NCBI RefSeq assembly: GCF_036181745.1
Contig: NZ_CP108080.1
Location: forward strand, 2,480,001-2,544,000
DNA from: Streptomyces sp. NBC_00259
GTDB taxonomy: Bacteria > Actinomycetota > Actinomycetes > Streptomycetales > Streptomycetaceae
Length of the DNA: 64,000 bases
Reading direction: 5' to 3'
Each line of letters starts with the position of its first letter. The first letter of the stretch is position 1. Positions 7,865 through 16,065 of the stretch are shown piece by piece. Both the position numbers and the translations under genes were made by a program. The notes below the pieces were generated by a model. It was not told the origin of the DNA. It did no database searches and was given only the letters and a program-made list of their open reading frames with translations.

Positions 7865-7902
7865 GAAAGGGCCTGCACCCGGCGCCGGGTGCAGGCCCTT
7901 TC
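7865..7902. terminator. Bidirectional terminator between zur and uppS
   Basis: A perfect 38-base palindrome (19-base arms beginning GAAAGGGCCTGCACCCGGC, no spacer) lies between the convergent zur and uppS stops. A-rich start and T-rich end on both strands fit a two-way terminator. Confidence 0.9.
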
Positions 7903-7914
7903 CCGTGCGCCGGG

Positions 7915-8778
7915 TCAGCCGGCGGGGTCCGGGGCCGGAGCGGGGGCCGGGTCCTTGCCCTGCATGGCGAGGAGTTCCTCGTTGGGGATCGCACCGCCGA
8001 AGCGGCGGTCGCGTGAGGCGAACTCCAGGCAGGCCCGCCACAGGTCACGGCGGTCGAAGTCGGGCCAGAGCACGTCCTGGAAGACCATCTCGGCGTAGGC
8101 GCTCTGCCAGATCAGGTAGTTGGAGGTGCGCTGCTCGCCGCTCGGCCGCAGGAAGAGGTCGACGTCCGGCATGTCCGGGTAGTACAGGTACTTCTGGAGG
8201 GTCTTCTCGTTGACCTTGGACGGGTCGAGCCGCCCGGCCTTCACATCCGCCGCCAGCGCCTGCGCCGCGTCCGCGATCTCCGCGCGCCCGCCGTAGTTCA
8301 TGCAGAAGTACAGCGTGAGCCTGTCGTTGTCCTTGGTCTGCTCCTGGGCGATCTGGAGCTCCTTGGCGACCGACTTCCACAGCTTGGGCATCCGGCCCAC
8401 CCAGCGGACCCGGATGCCGAGTGCGTCGAGCTGGTCGCGGGTCTTGCGGATGAAGTCGCGGTTGAAGTTCATCAGGAAGCGCACCTCGTCCGGCGAGCGC
8501 TTCCAGTTCTCGGTGGAGAAGGCGTAGAGGGAGATGCTTCCGACGCCCATCTCGATCGCGCCCTGCAGCACGTCCAGCACGCGCTCGGCGCCGACCTTGT
8601 GCCCCTCGGTGCGGGGCAGGCCGCGCTCCTTGGCCCAGCGGCCGTTGCCGTCCATGACGATCGCCACGTGCTTCGGCACGAGCTCGCCGGGGATCTTCGG
8701 CGGGCGGGCACCGGAGGGGTGCGGTTCGGGGACCTCGTACTCGCGGCGGGAACGTCCCAGGAATCCGCGTCGTGCCAT
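7915..8778 (-). CDS. uppS: Isoprenyl transferase (undecaprenyl diphosphate synthase type)
   Basis: 287 residues. Cis-prenyltransferases condense isopentenyl diphosphate units into the polyprenyl carrier lipid for peptidoglycan synthesis, in the cytoplasm at the membrane. The catalytic motif [18 protein letters not shown] (Asp43) is intact, followed by [30 protein letters not shown] and the C-terminal [19 protein letters not shown] motif. The first 30 residues are basic and variable. The ATG at 8778 has AGGAGA upstream; the open frame further upstream is inside recO. It lies 14 nt after the recO stop and is probably co-transcribed with it. Confidence 0.94.
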   Translation of the reverse strand: MARRGFLGRSRREYEVPEPHPSGARPPKIPGELVPKHVAIVMDGNGRWAKERGLPRTEGHKVGAERVLDVLQGAIEMGVGSISLYAFSTENWKRSPDEVRFLMNFNRDFIRKTRDQLDALGIRVRWVGRMPKLWKSVAKELQIAQEQTKDNDRLTLYFCMNYGGRAEIADAAQALAADVKAGRLDPSKVNEKTLQKYLYYPDMPDVDLFLRPSGEQRTSNYLIWQSAYAEMVFQDVLWPDFDRRDLWRACLEFASRDRRFGGAIPNEELLAMQGKDPAPAPAPDPAG

Positions 8779-8792
8779 GGGGTCACACTCTC

Positions 8793-9542
8793 CTAGTTCT
8801 TCTCTACGTACCGCAGCGATCGCAGGCCGCGCTCCAGGTGCCAGTGCAGATAGGCGGACACCAGTCCGCCGCCCTCCCTGACGTGGCGCTCCTCGCACGC
8901 CTCCGCGGCGTCCCAGTCTCCGGTCAGCAGCGCGCTGAGCAGTGCGACGGCCTCCGCAGAGGGTACGACGCTGCCGGGTACCCGGCAGTCGGCGCATATG
9001 ACTCCGCCGGCCGCGACGGAGAAGAATCGGTTCGGCCCGTGGATGCCGCACTTCGCGCAGTCCTCGAACGACGGCGCGTAGCCGTTCACGGCGAGGGAGC
9101 GCAGCAGGAACGCGTCGAGGATGAGGTGCGGCGGGTGCTCGCCGCGGGAGAGGGAGCGCAGCCCGCCGACGAGCAGCAGGTACTGCTGCACGGCCGGCTC
9201 GCCCTCGTGGTCGGTGAACCGCTCCGCGGTCTCCAGCATGGCGGTGCCGGCGGTGTAGCGGGCGTAGTCGGTGACGATCCCGCTGCCGTACGGAGCGATG
9301 GTCTCGCTCTGTGTGCACAGCGGGAGCCCGCGGCCGACGAGATCGCTGCCCCGTGCGAAGAACTGCACGTCCACGTGCGAGAACGGTTCGAGCCGCGCCC
9401 CGAACTTCGACTTGGTACGGCGCACCCCACGGGCGACGGCGCGGACGCGCCCGTGGGCGCGGGTGAGGATCGTGATGATCCGGTCCGCCTCACCCAGCTT
9501 CTGGGTGCGCAGCACGATGCCGTCGTCGCGGAACAGACTCAT
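8793..9542 (-). CDS. recO: DNA repair protein RecO
   Basis: 249 residues. RecO promotes RecA loading and strand annealing in RecF-pathway recombinational repair. The N-terminal OB fold begins [20 protein letters not shown] and includes [17 protein letters not shown] four-Cys zinc motif is visible as [10 protein letters not shown] ... GVICADCR. Length and both domains are normal. The start ATG at 9542 matches the conserved N-terminus. It is the upstream member of a recO-uppS unit. Confidence 0.93.
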   Translation of the reverse strand: MSLFRDDGIVLRTQKLGEADRIITILTRAHGRVRAVARGVRRTKSKFGARLEPFSHVDVQFFARGSDLVGRGLPLCTQSETIAPYGSGIVTDYARYTAGTAMLETAERFTDHEGEPAVQQYLLLVGGLRSLSRGEHPPHLILDAFLLRSLAVNGYAPSFEDCAKCGIHGPNRFFSVAAGGVICADCRVPGSVVPSAEAVALLSALLTGDWDAAEACEERHVREGGGLVSAYLHWHLERGLRSLRYVEKN

Positions 9543-9630
9543 GGGGTCATTGTCCCGTACGGAGAGGGGCCGCCGGCCCCGGACCCGACAGGCACACCCC
9601 AGACGTGATGCACACACTCCGAGGTATACT

Positions 9631-9650
9631 GATATACGCATGCGTATATC
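9631..9650. promoter_or_regulatory. Perfect 20-bp palindrome, probable VapB operator
   Basis: GATATACGCA and its exact complement TGCGTATATC abut at 9640/9641. The site lies just downstream of TATACT (9625-9630, a possible -10) and 17 bases before the vapB start. Autorepression by VapB or VapBC at palindromes in this position is established for the family; binding here is inferred. Confidence 0.75.
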
Positions 9651-9666
9651 ACGAGGAGGGGTTCTC

Positions 9667-9924
9667 TTGAGCAGAACCGTCATCGACCTGGACGACGAGG
9701 CTCTGGAGGCGGCCGCGAAGGAGCTCGGCACCACCACCAAGCGCGACACCGTCAACGCGGCCCTGCGCGAGGTGACAGCGCGGTACCGGCGCCTGCGCTC
9801 GCTCGAGAACGCTCGCCGGCTCGTCGCCCAGGGTGCCCTGGATGTGGACATCCTCCTGGACAAGCGCAAGTACCGGGGCGGAGCAGGGGACGAGGAGATC
9901 GACGACGTGCCGAGGACCGCGTAA
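9667..9924 (+). CDS. vapB: Type II antitoxin, VapB-like
   Basis: 85 residues. The N-terminus MSRTVIDLDDEALEAAAKEL is the DNA-binding (ribbon-helix-helix) part typical of actinobacterial VapB; the middle TTTKRDTVNAALREVTARYR is the second helix region; the acidic C-terminus (GAGDEEIDDVPRTA) would occupy the toxin active site. I chose the TTG at 9667 because GAGGAGGG ends 6 nt before it. An ATG at 9640 lies inside the operator palindrome and has no ribosome binding site. The stop directly abuts the toxin GTG, so the pair is translationally coupled. Confidence 0.88.
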   Translation: MSRTVIDLDDEALEAAAKELGTTTKRDTVNAALREVTARYRRLRSLENARRLVAQGALDVDILLDKRKYRGGAGDEEIDDVPRTA

Positions 9925-10338
9925 GTGAACGTCGCCGACTACCTCATCGACACCTCGGCCCTCGTCCGGGTACTCCTCGGCAGGACGACGGAAGAGTGGG
10001 ACAAGAGGATCAGTGCGGGTCTCGTCGCGATCTGCGACTTCACTGAACTGGAGGTTCTGTGTTCGGCCCGTTCCTCCGCGCACCGGGACGAAGTGAAACG
10101 CGAGATCAACACGCACTACGCCTGGTGCCCGCTCCCCGACGGCGTCTACCGCCGCGCACGCGTGGTCCAGGACGAGCTCACCGCCAAGGGTGAGCACCGC
10201 AGCGCCGGACCGGTCGACCTCCTCGTGGCCGCCGTCGCCGAAGAGGCCGGGCTCACACTCCTCCACTACGACCGGGACTTCGAAACGATTGCCCGCACCA
10301 CGGGCCAGCCGACCAAAATGATCGACCTCCGGAACTGA
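9925..10338 (+). CDS. vapC: Type II toxin, VapC-like PIN-domain ribonuclease
   Basis: 137 residues, a single PIN domain. Acidic residues expected for the Mg2+-dependent RNase site are present: Asp9 in YLIDTSALVRVLLG, Glu41/Glu43 in FTELEVLCSAR, Asp98 in GPVDLLVAAVAEE, and Asp116/Asp118 in LLHYDRDFETIA. VapC toxins typically cleave tRNA or rRNA; the target here is unknown. The GTG follows the antitoxin TAA without a gap. All catalytic positions look intact, so it is probably active when freed from VapB. Confidence 0.9.
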   Translation: MNVADYLIDTSALVRVLLGRTTEEWDKRISAGLVAICDFTELEVLCSARSSAHRDEVKREINTHYAWCPLPDGVYRRARVVQDELTAKGEHRSAGPVDLLVAAVAEEAGLTLLHYDRDFETIARTTGQPTKMIDLRN

Positions 10339-10339
10339 C

Positions 10340-10558
10340 TTACGGCACCTCACCGCGGCTGCGGGCGTTCGCGTACGCCGTGGCCGCGCGGAGGCGCTCC
10401 ATGGCGGTGGCGGCGCGCACCACCTCCGGGGCGCAGTCCCATTCGCGGCCGCCGCCGATCGGTCTGAGCTGTACGTACGGCCCCTCGTACCCCATGACTC
10501 TGCCCATCCGGCCGGTGCTCGTGTCGATCACGTACGACCCCACCGCCGGCGGCTTCAT
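10340..10558 (-). CDS. Small conserved protein of unknown function, downstream member of a coupled pair
   Basis: 72 residues beginning MKPPAVGSYVIDTSTGRMGR and containing GYEGPYVQLRPIGGGREWDC, a compact beta-rich pattern resembling an SH3-like or KOW-like barrel (inference). The C-terminal third is helical (AATAMERLRAATAYANARSR). I know it only as a recurrent streptomycete hypothetical that occurs near XRE/DUF397 genes. Its ATG overlaps the stop of the preceding gene (ATGA), so the two are translationally coupled. Convergent with vapC, with essentially no gap. Confidence 0.7.
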   Translation of the reverse strand: MKPPAVGSYVIDTSTGRMGRVMGYEGPYVQLRPIGGGREWDCAPEVVRAATAMERLRAATAYANARSRGEVP

Positions 10559-10770
10559 CGGTCCGTCTCCGGCCCGGGCAGCGCAGCGGCCATCCTCCGC
10601 GCGGTCTCGACATTGCACCGGCCCAGCTCGACCAGGACGCGCGTCTCGCGTCCGTCGTACGACAGGGGGTCGATCCCGAGCGACGGCAACGTCACGCCGA
10701 TACGTGCGAGCGCGCCCCGCAATTCCGCCACGACCGCTTCCGCGTCCTGGAGGTGTTCCCTTTCCGCCAC
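10555..10770 (-). CDS. Small conserved helical protein of unknown function, upstream member of a coupled pair
   Basis: 71 residues from a GTG at 10770 (starting VAEREHLQDAEAVVAELRGA), which is preceded by AGGAGAGGAG at good spacing. An ATG at 10824 in the same frame would add 18 basic residues but has a poor ribosome binding site. The N-terminal half is an amphipathic helix; the rest includes DPLSYDGRETRVLVELGRCN and a second helix. Divergent from the XRE regulator at 10904 and coupled by an ATGA overlap to the 72-residue gene. Function unknown. Confidence 0.65.
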   Translation of the reverse strand: MAEREHLQDAEAVVAELRGALARIGVTLPSLGIDPLSYDGRETRVLVELGRCNVETARRMAAALPGPETDR

Positions 10771-10811
10771 AGCGCTCCTCTCCTCGTGCTTCCCGTGCTT
10801 CCGGATGTCTT

Positions 10812-10841
10812 GTGTCTTTCCCATCTCGAGTGTGAAGACAC
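10812..10841. promoter_or_regulatory. Inverted repeat in the divergent XRE promoter region
   Basis: GTGTCTT (10812-10818) and AAGACAC (10835-10841) flank a 16-base spacer, just upstream of TAGAAT (10847-10852), a possible -10 for the XRE gene. Possibly the XRE protein's own operator. Confidence 0.35.
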
Positions 10842-10903
10842 GGACCTAGAATCGGCAGACATACGCGCGCTACAACTGCACGGCAGCACAAAGGAGTTAA
10901 TCC

Positions 10904-11758
10904 ATGGCCAACGCAGGTATGGGGCGGGGAGCCTGGGCACGGCAGGCGGCCTGGGAGTTCTTCGGCCTGGAGCTGAAGCGGAGGCGGGAGGCGGCCGGGC
11001 TGACGCAGGGGGAACTGGGGCGGCGGGTATTCGTCTCCGGCGGGTACATCGGCCAATTCGAACAGGCGATTAGGAAGCCGCAGAAGGACGTGGCGGGACG
11101 GATCGACGAGGCGCTACAAACCGACGGCTTTTTCGAACGGATGTGGAGGAAGCTGATCGCGGATTCGCCGTACGCGGATTACTTCGCGGCGGTGGCGGAG
11201 CTGGAAGTGCCGGCGACGAGGATCTGTCAGTTCGCACCCACGGTCGTGCCGGGCCTGTTGCAGACAGCCGAGTACGCGCGGGCCGTCACGCTCGCGACCA
11301 ACCCGTTCGTCTCCGAGGACTACGTCGAGGAGAAGGTCACGTCCCGGATGGAACGGGCGCGCATCCTCAAGGACGCTACAAGGCCCGAGTATTGGGCCAT
11401 CCTGCATGAGAACGTGTTGCGTGTGCCCGTGGGCGGACCGGCCGTGATGGCCTGGCAGCTCGACCACATAGCCGCACTGGCCCGTGAGCGCACAGTGCTT
11501 CTGACGGTGGTTCCGTGCGAGGTGGGCGCGTACGCCTCCATGGCCGGGATGCTGCAGCTCATGGAGTTCGACGACGCGCCGCCAACCGCCTATACGGAGA
11601 CGTCGTTTTCGGGCACCTTGCTGGACGATCCGGCGGTGGTGAAGCGGGTACAACGCGCCTACGATCTGCTCAGGGTCGCCGCGCTGTCGCCGGAGGCGTC
11701 CCTCGCCATGGTCGAGTCGGCGGCTGAGGACTACAGACGATGCCCGAGTACGACCTGA
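10904..11758 (+). CDS. XRE helix-turn-helix regulator with DUF5753 (WhiJ/BldB-cluster type)
   Basis: 284 residues. The N-terminal helix-turn-helix (about residues 24-78, LKRRREAAGLTQGELGRRVF, then SGGYIGQFE) is joined to a DUF5753 domain recognisable by QFAPTVVPGLLQTAEYARAV and the repeated TRP-cage-like EYWAILHENVLRVPVGG segment. Streptomyces carry many paralogues of this family (WhiJ-like), usually next to a small DUF397 protein, and several influence development. AAAGGAG precedes the ATG. Its 3' end overlaps the DUF397 gene by 19 bases. The partners are probably co-regulated; the specific targets are unknown. Confidence 0.93.
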   Translation: MANAGMGRGAWARQAAWEFFGLELKRRREAAGLTQGELGRRVFVSGGYIGQFEQAIRKPQKDVAGRIDEALQTDGFFERMWRKLIADSPYADYFAAVAELEVPATRICQFAPTVVPGLLQTAEYARAVTLATNPFVSEDYVEEKVTSRMERARILKDATRPEYWAILHENVLRVPVGGPAVMAWQLDHIAALARERTVLLTVVPCEVGAYASMAGMLQLMEFDDAPPTAYTETSFSGTLLDDPAVVKRVQRAYDLLRVAALSPEASLAMVESAAEDYRRCPSTT

Positions 11759-12015
11759 GCAACGCCCGCTGGCGCACGAGCAGCTACAGCAACGGCGAGG
11801 GCGGCGAGTGCGTCGAAGTAGCGTACGACTTCCCCGGCGCCGCCCCGTGGCGCAAGAGCACCTACAGCAACGGCGAAGGCGGCGACTGCGTCGAGGTCCT
11901 CGACGCCCTCCCCGGTGTCGTCCCCGTCAGGGACAGCAAAGTCCCTGACGGGCCCGTCATCGTGCTCCCCGCCGCAGCCTGGGCCGCCTTCGTCGACGGC
12001 GTCGTCAGGCGCTGA
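11740..12015 (+). CDS. DUF397 protein with two tandem DUF397 modules
   Basis: 91 residues. Two copies of the DUF397 signature are visible: WRTSSYSNGEGGECVEVAY (about residues 11-29) and WRKSTYSNGEGGDCVEV (about 37-53), the second continuing to VRDSKVPDGPVIVLPAAAWAAF. Most family members have one module, so this is an internal duplication of the N-terminal half. Such proteins are the standard partner of XRE/DUF5753 regulators and may act as antagonists, as in toxin-antitoxin-like or anti-regulator pairs (inference). Overlaps the XRE gene and is convergent with the lipoprotein gene, their 3' ends overlapping by 11 bases. Confidence 0.92.
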   Translation: MPEYDLSNARWRTSSYSNGEGGECVEVAYDFPGAAPWRKSTYSNGEGGDCVEVLDALPGVVPVRDSKVPDGPVIVLPAAAWAAFVDGVVRR

Positions 12016-13432
12016 ACGTGCCCTTGCCGCCGGCCAGTGGCCATTCGCGGTGGAGGCTGCCCAGCGGGATGCGGTGCTGGAGGATCGGCGTGCCGAAGAC
12101 CGCCAGCTGGAGTTGGAGGTTTCCGCTGAGGTCGAAGCCGCCGTGCAGCGCCCAGGTGCCGGACACCTTCGCCGTGCCGTCCGAGGACGCGTCCGCGCGG
12201 GCTTCGGCCTCCGCCCGCAGGTAGGGGGCGAAGTCGGCGGTGAGGCCGACCATGCCGTACAAGCCGACGGACGCCTCGGCGCCGAGGGTGGTCTTCGCGT
12301 GGCCCGCGGCGGTGACGGTGGTGGTGACCGGGGTGCTCTTCACGTCGGAGGTGCTGACGGGCGTCCAGCCGTCGCCCGGTGCGTAGCTGCCGCCGACGCG
12401 GAAGTCGCCTCGTACGTTCTGCCGGACGTCGAGGGTGATGCGGCCGTCGGCCTCGACCTGGAGGTAGCAGGTCAGGTCGAGGTTGACGACGACGGGCACG
12501 GGGCCGACCTGGATGACCGGATCGGCGTGGAGCTTGGCGAAGGGGATGCGCTGGGTGGCCTTCGCGGAGGCGCGGCCCTTGAGGGCCCACTGGGCGCTCC
12601 AGTCGCCGGTCATGCCGAGGAAGGCGGAGCCGGGCGCGGGGCGGCCGGACTGGCCGTTGGCGCTGCCGTCGTAGGAGAACTCCACCTGCGGCGCGAGCTG
12701 GACGAAGCCGGAGACGGAGGCGGCCGCGGACACGGGTGCGTCGTCGGCGGTGGCGAGGGCGGCGCCGACGTCGAGGCGCAGGCTGCCGAGGGGGAGCTTC
12801 GCTCCGCTGGGGCCGAAGGTGGCGCCGCCGTTCTTGGCCCAGGAGACCTTGACGCCCTTGACGAGGGGTTCGACGTCGAAGGTCGAGGGGTCGACGGGGA
12901 CTCGGCCGTCGGCCTTGTCGTCGGCGAGGAGGGTGTTGAGGGTCGCGGGCCCGGTGCGGACCTCGGTGCCCTTGTCGGTGGTGCCGACGACCTCGGTGAC
13001 CTGGGCCAGCAGTCCGTCGGGGGCGCCGGGCGCGGGGGCGCTGGCGATGACGTCGCCGGTCTTGACCGGGGCGTCGGCCGTCGGGGACGCGGTGGGTGTG
13101 GCCGACGGGGTCTCGTCCCGGGGCGGGGTGGCTATGACGGCACGTCGGGTGCGCTTGTCGTAGGAGGCGACCTTCAGGGTGCTTTTCTTCGCGCTGTCGC
13201 CGCCGTCGGAGCTGCGGCGGGCCACGGCCGTCGGGGTGGGCTTTCCTTCGGGTGCGGCTTCGACGTCGAGTTGTTCGCTTCCGTCGCCCGCTGTCGCCGT
13301 GGCGGCGGCGGGGGTGGGTCCGGCGGCCGAGTGGTCGGCGGTGTCGGGGCCGGCCGAGCAGCCGCTCGCGGCGATCGTGATCGCGAGCGCGGTCAGCGCG
13401 GGGGCCAGGAGTCTCCTGGTGGAATGACGCAC
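12005..13432 (-). CDS. Secreted lipoprotein of unknown function
   Basis: 475 residues from the GTG at 13432 (GGAGGA upstream). A short basic n-region, a hydrophobic stretch (LLAPALTALAITIAASGC) and a Cys mark a probable lipoprotein signal, though the lipobox A-S-G-C lacks the usual Leu at -3. About 110 residues of Ala/Thr/Pro-rich linker follow. The remainder is beta-rich with repeated Asp/Ser/Val patterns, ending GTPILQHRIPLGSLHREWPL. I do not recognise a named domain. It resembles uncharacterised secreted streptomycete proteins. A 14-bp palindrome lies 55 bases upstream. The gene overlaps the convergent DUF397 gene by 11 bases. Confidence 0.75.
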   Translation of the reverse strand: MRHSTRRLLAPALTALAITIAASGCSAGPDTADHSAAGPTPAAATATAGDGSEQLDVEAAPEGKPTPTAVARRSSDGGDSAKKSTLKVASYDKRTRRAVIATPPRDETPSATPTASPTADAPVKTGDVIASAPAPGAPDGLLAQVTEVVGTTDKGTEVRTGPATLNTLLADDKADGRVPVDPSTFDVEPLVKGVKVSWAKNGGATFGPSGAKLPLGSLRLDVGAALATADDAPVSAAASVSGFVQLAPQVEFSYDGSANGQSGRPAPGSAFLGMTGDWSAQWALKGRASAKATQRIPFAKLHADPVIQVGPVPVVVNLDLTCYLQVEADGRITLDVRQNVRGDFRVGGSYAPGDGWTPVSTSDVKSTPVTTTVTAAGHAKTTLGAEASVGLYGMVGLTADFAPYLRAEAEARADASSDGTAKVSGTWALHGGFDLSGNLQLQLAVFGTPILQHRIPLGSLHREWPLAGGKGTFSA

Positions 13433-13486
13433 GGGGGTGTCCTCCGGCGAATGAAGGGTGAGGGGGGTGGTTGCCGCCACTCGTCC

Positions 13487-13500
13487 TTACTCGCGAGTAA
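13487..13500. promoter_or_regulatory. Perfect 14-bp palindrome TTACTCG/CGAGTAA
   Basis: Located 55 bases upstream of the lipoprotein GTG. A 12-of-14 match occurs upstream of the acyl-CoA ligase at 50906-50919, suggesting a shared repressor, possibly a TetR-type lipid regulator. Confidence 0.6.
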
Positions 13501-13589
13501 CAGCGGAGGCATCATGCCACGCGCGCACGGGCCGTTCACAATCGCCGTAGCCTCAACGCCCCTGTGAAGAAGGATGGTTGAGGGATTGA

Positions 13590-15815
13590 TCAAGTGGTGA
13601 GCTTGCGCCGTGTCTCGGCCGCGCGGACGTGGTCGCCGAGTGCGGTGTGGACCGCGGCCGCCCGCCGGTACCACGTGTCGGCGCCCACCTGCTCGCCCTG
13701 TGCGAGCAGGTTGTCGCCGATCGCCTCCGCCGCGGCCGCCACGCCCATGGCGTGGCCCGCGCGTTCGAAGGCGGCCAGGGCCGCGTGGTGCAGTTCGGCA
13801 CCGGCTCCGTACGCGCCGCGGTGCTCCTCCAGGAAGCCCAGCTCGCGCAGGGTCCACCCCTCCCCCACCGCGTCACGGTCGTTGCGCGGCCGGGTGCGGT
13901 GGACGGCGAGGGCGGAGTGCAGATGGCGCTCGGCGGGGACGAGACTGCCGGCCTGGACGTAGGCCGAGCCGAGATGCCGTCGGGCGTCGGCGACGTACCC
14001 GGGGTCGTCGCCGCGCTGGGCGAGCAGGGGCAGCGCCCGCTCCAGACAGTCGATCGCCTCGTCGGGGCGGCGCCGGTCGAGATGGAGCGCGCCGAGGCCG
14101 CACAGGACCTCCGCCTCGCCCGTCGTGTCGCCCGCCTCGCGGCAGCCGTCCAGGGCGGTGCGCAACTCCCGCAGCGCCTCCTCGTATCGGCCCGCGCTGC
14201 GCAGGGCGCTGCCCAGGAGGCGGCGGGTCCGGATCTGTTCGGCCCGCTCCGCGCGGGTGGCTGCGCGGCGCTGTACGGCGAGCGCCATCCGCAGATGGTC
14301 CACGGCCTGGTCGAGCCGTCCTTCGTGCGCGTACGCGGCGCCCAGGCCGCGCAGGGCGTCGGCCGTCCAGCCCTGTTCGCCGGAGCGGCGGGCGGCGTCC
14401 AGGACGGCGGCCCACATGGCGATGCGCGGGAGCTGACCGGGGTGGTCCCCCAGCCGGCGGTCGGCGGCGACGGCGAGCCGGCGGGCGGGGCGGTGCAGGC
14501 CTTCGCGGACGCCCGCCCGTACGAGGAGGGAAACGGTGGACTGTTCGGCGCAGCCCCACGGGCGGGCGCCGGGGTCGGAGGCGTCGTCGGTGTACGCGTC
14601 CAGGATGCGTTCGAGGGCGGCGCGGCGGTCGCCGGGAGCGGTGTCGTGTTCGAGGCGTTCGGCGGCGAACCGGCGGATCAGGTCGTGCAAGCGGTAGCCG
14701 TCCGGGCCTGCGGGGAGGACGAGTTGGGCACCGGTGAGGCGCTCGAGTCCCGTGTGGGCGGCGGGCAGGTCCCAGGCCGCGGCGGCGGCGGCGATGCGCG
14801 CGGTGAACCGGGCGCCGGGGTGGGCGCCGAGGCTCCGCAGCAGATGGCGGTCGGCGGTGCCGAGCGCGTCGAAGCCGGTGTCGAAGGCGGCGCGGACGGC
14901 GACGTCACCGATGTGCAGCGCGTCGAGGCGGGCGCGTTCGCGGACGATCCGGACGGCCGCTTCGTGCGGCCGGCCGCCTGCCGCGGCGGCGATGCGCAGG
15001 GCGAGGGGCACCGCTCCACACGCGCGAACGAGAGCGTCGGCCCGGTGCGGTCCGGGGGCCGGGATCCGCCCGCCACCGCCCCGACTGCGCCCGGGTGAAG
15101 CCGCGTTGCCCTGCGGAGCGGCTGTCCGGTCCTCTCCGGCCACGCTCGCGAGGAGGGCGGCCGCGTCCGGCTCGGCGAGGGCGCCCAGGCGGACCGGGAT
15201 CGCTTCGGGAAGGCCGGTGAGGGCGTCTCGGCTGGTGATCAGGGCGAGGCAGTGCTCCCCGCCGGGAAGCAGCGGGCGGACCTGTGCGGCGTCGGCGGCG
15301 TCGTCGAGGAGCAGCAGGACGCGGCGGCCGGCGGTGCGGCTGCGGAGGCGGGCGGCCAGGGCGGCGGGGTCGCCGGTGCGCTCCTCCGCGGGCGCGCCGA
15401 GGGCACCGAGGAGGCGGGCCAGTACGGCGGCGGGCGCGGCCGGTTCGCCGCAGCCTGCGCCGAGGTCGGCGTACACCTGGCCGTCCGGGAAGAGGGGCCG
15501 CAACTCGTGCGCGAAACGGATCGCGAGCGTGGACTTGCCGAGGCCGGGCGCGCCGGTCACGGCGATGGCGCGCCGGCCTTCGTGGACGAGACGCAGAAGG
15601 CTGTCGATCTCGGCGAGGCGGCCGGCGAAGTCGTCTATGGGCATGGGGAGTCGGAACGGTTCGGGCTCCGGGCCCGACGGGCCGGGCACGCTCACCGCCG
15701 GGGCCCTCGAGCGCCGTTGCCGTACGGCGACGAGCGTGGTGACGGCGGCGGCGAGCAGCACCGGCAGCAGCGTCGATCCGGTGACCATCGCGGCAGTCGC
15801 GTGAGTACGCAGCAC
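13590..15815 (-). CDS. Membrane-anchored NB-ARC ATPase with TPR domain
   Basis: 741 residues. One hydrophobic segment (about residues 10-30) is followed by basic residues, a Pro-rich linker and an NB-ARC STAND ATPase module: Walker A GAPGLGKST (about 89-97), Walker B RVLLLLDDA, and a sensor-like LALITSRDALTGLPEA. A winged-helix-like region follows, and the C-terminal 300 residues are TPR repeats (for example AYAHEGRLDQAVDHLRMALAV and AGRYEEALRELRTAL). AfsR/SARP proteins have the same NB-ARC-TPR core, but here the DNA-binding domain is replaced by a membrane anchor. STAND proteins act as switchable signalling hubs; the signal here is unknown. GTG start. Upstream gene is a beta-lactamase on the same strand. 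Confidence 0.88.
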   Translation of the reverse strand: MLRTHATAAMVTGSTLLPVLLAAAVTTLVAVRQRRSRAPAVSVPGPSGPEPEPFRLPMPIDDFAGRLAEIDSLLRLVHEGRRAIAVTGAPGLGKSTLAIRFAHELRPLFPDGQVYADLGAGCGEPAAPAAVLARLLGALGAPAEERTGDPAALAARLRSRTAGRRVLLLLDDAADAAQVRPLLPGGEHCLALITSRDALTGLPEAIPVRLGALAEPDAAALLASVAGEDRTAAPQGNAASPGRSRGGGGRIPAPGPHRADALVRACGAVPLALRIAAAAGGRPHEAAVRIVRERARLDALHIGDVAVRAAFDTGFDALGTADRHLLRSLGAHPGARFTARIAAAAAAWDLPAAHTGLERLTGAQLVLPAGPDGYRLHDLIRRFAAERLEHDTAPGDRRAALERILDAYTDDASDPGARPWGCAEQSTVSLLVRAGVREGLHRPARRLAVAADRRLGDHPGQLPRIAMWAAVLDAARRSGEQGWTADALRGLGAAYAHEGRLDQAVDHLRMALAVQRRAATRAERAEQIRTRRLLGSALRSAGRYEEALRELRTALDGCREAGDTTGEAEVLCGLGALHLDRRRPDEAIDCLERALPLLAQRGDDPGYVADARRHLGSAYVQAGSLVPAERHLHSALAVHRTRPRNDRDAVGEGWTLRELGFLEEHRGAYGAGAELHHAALAAFERAGHAMGVAAAAEAIGDNLLAQGEQVGADTWYRRAAAVHTALGDHVRAAETRRKLTT

Positions 15816-15951
15816 AGTTCCCCCGTCCCGGTCCCGCTTCCCCGTTCGCCCTTCCCGCCCGCTCGGCGCCCTGGTCCTCGCTCACGCCGTACGTGTGCGC
15901 CCATTCTGCCCCCGCCCCGGGCCCGCGCACCCCGATCGGCAGCCCGGGATC

Positions 15952-15993
15952 GAAGACCGCGACCCGAAGACCGCGACCCGAAGACCGCGACCC
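15952..15993. repeat. Three perfect tandem 14-bp repeats
   Basis: GAAGACCGCGACCC occurs three times head to tail at 15952, 15966 and 15980 in the 250-base gap between the beta-lactamase stop and the NB-ARC/TPR start. The rest of the gap is GC-rich with no clear promoter. Confidence 0.9.
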
Positions 15994-16065
15994 GGAGCGC
16001 GGGGCCGGACGACCGGGGCCGGGCGACCGGAGAGCGGCCGGGACCGGGGACCGGGGGCCGGGAGG

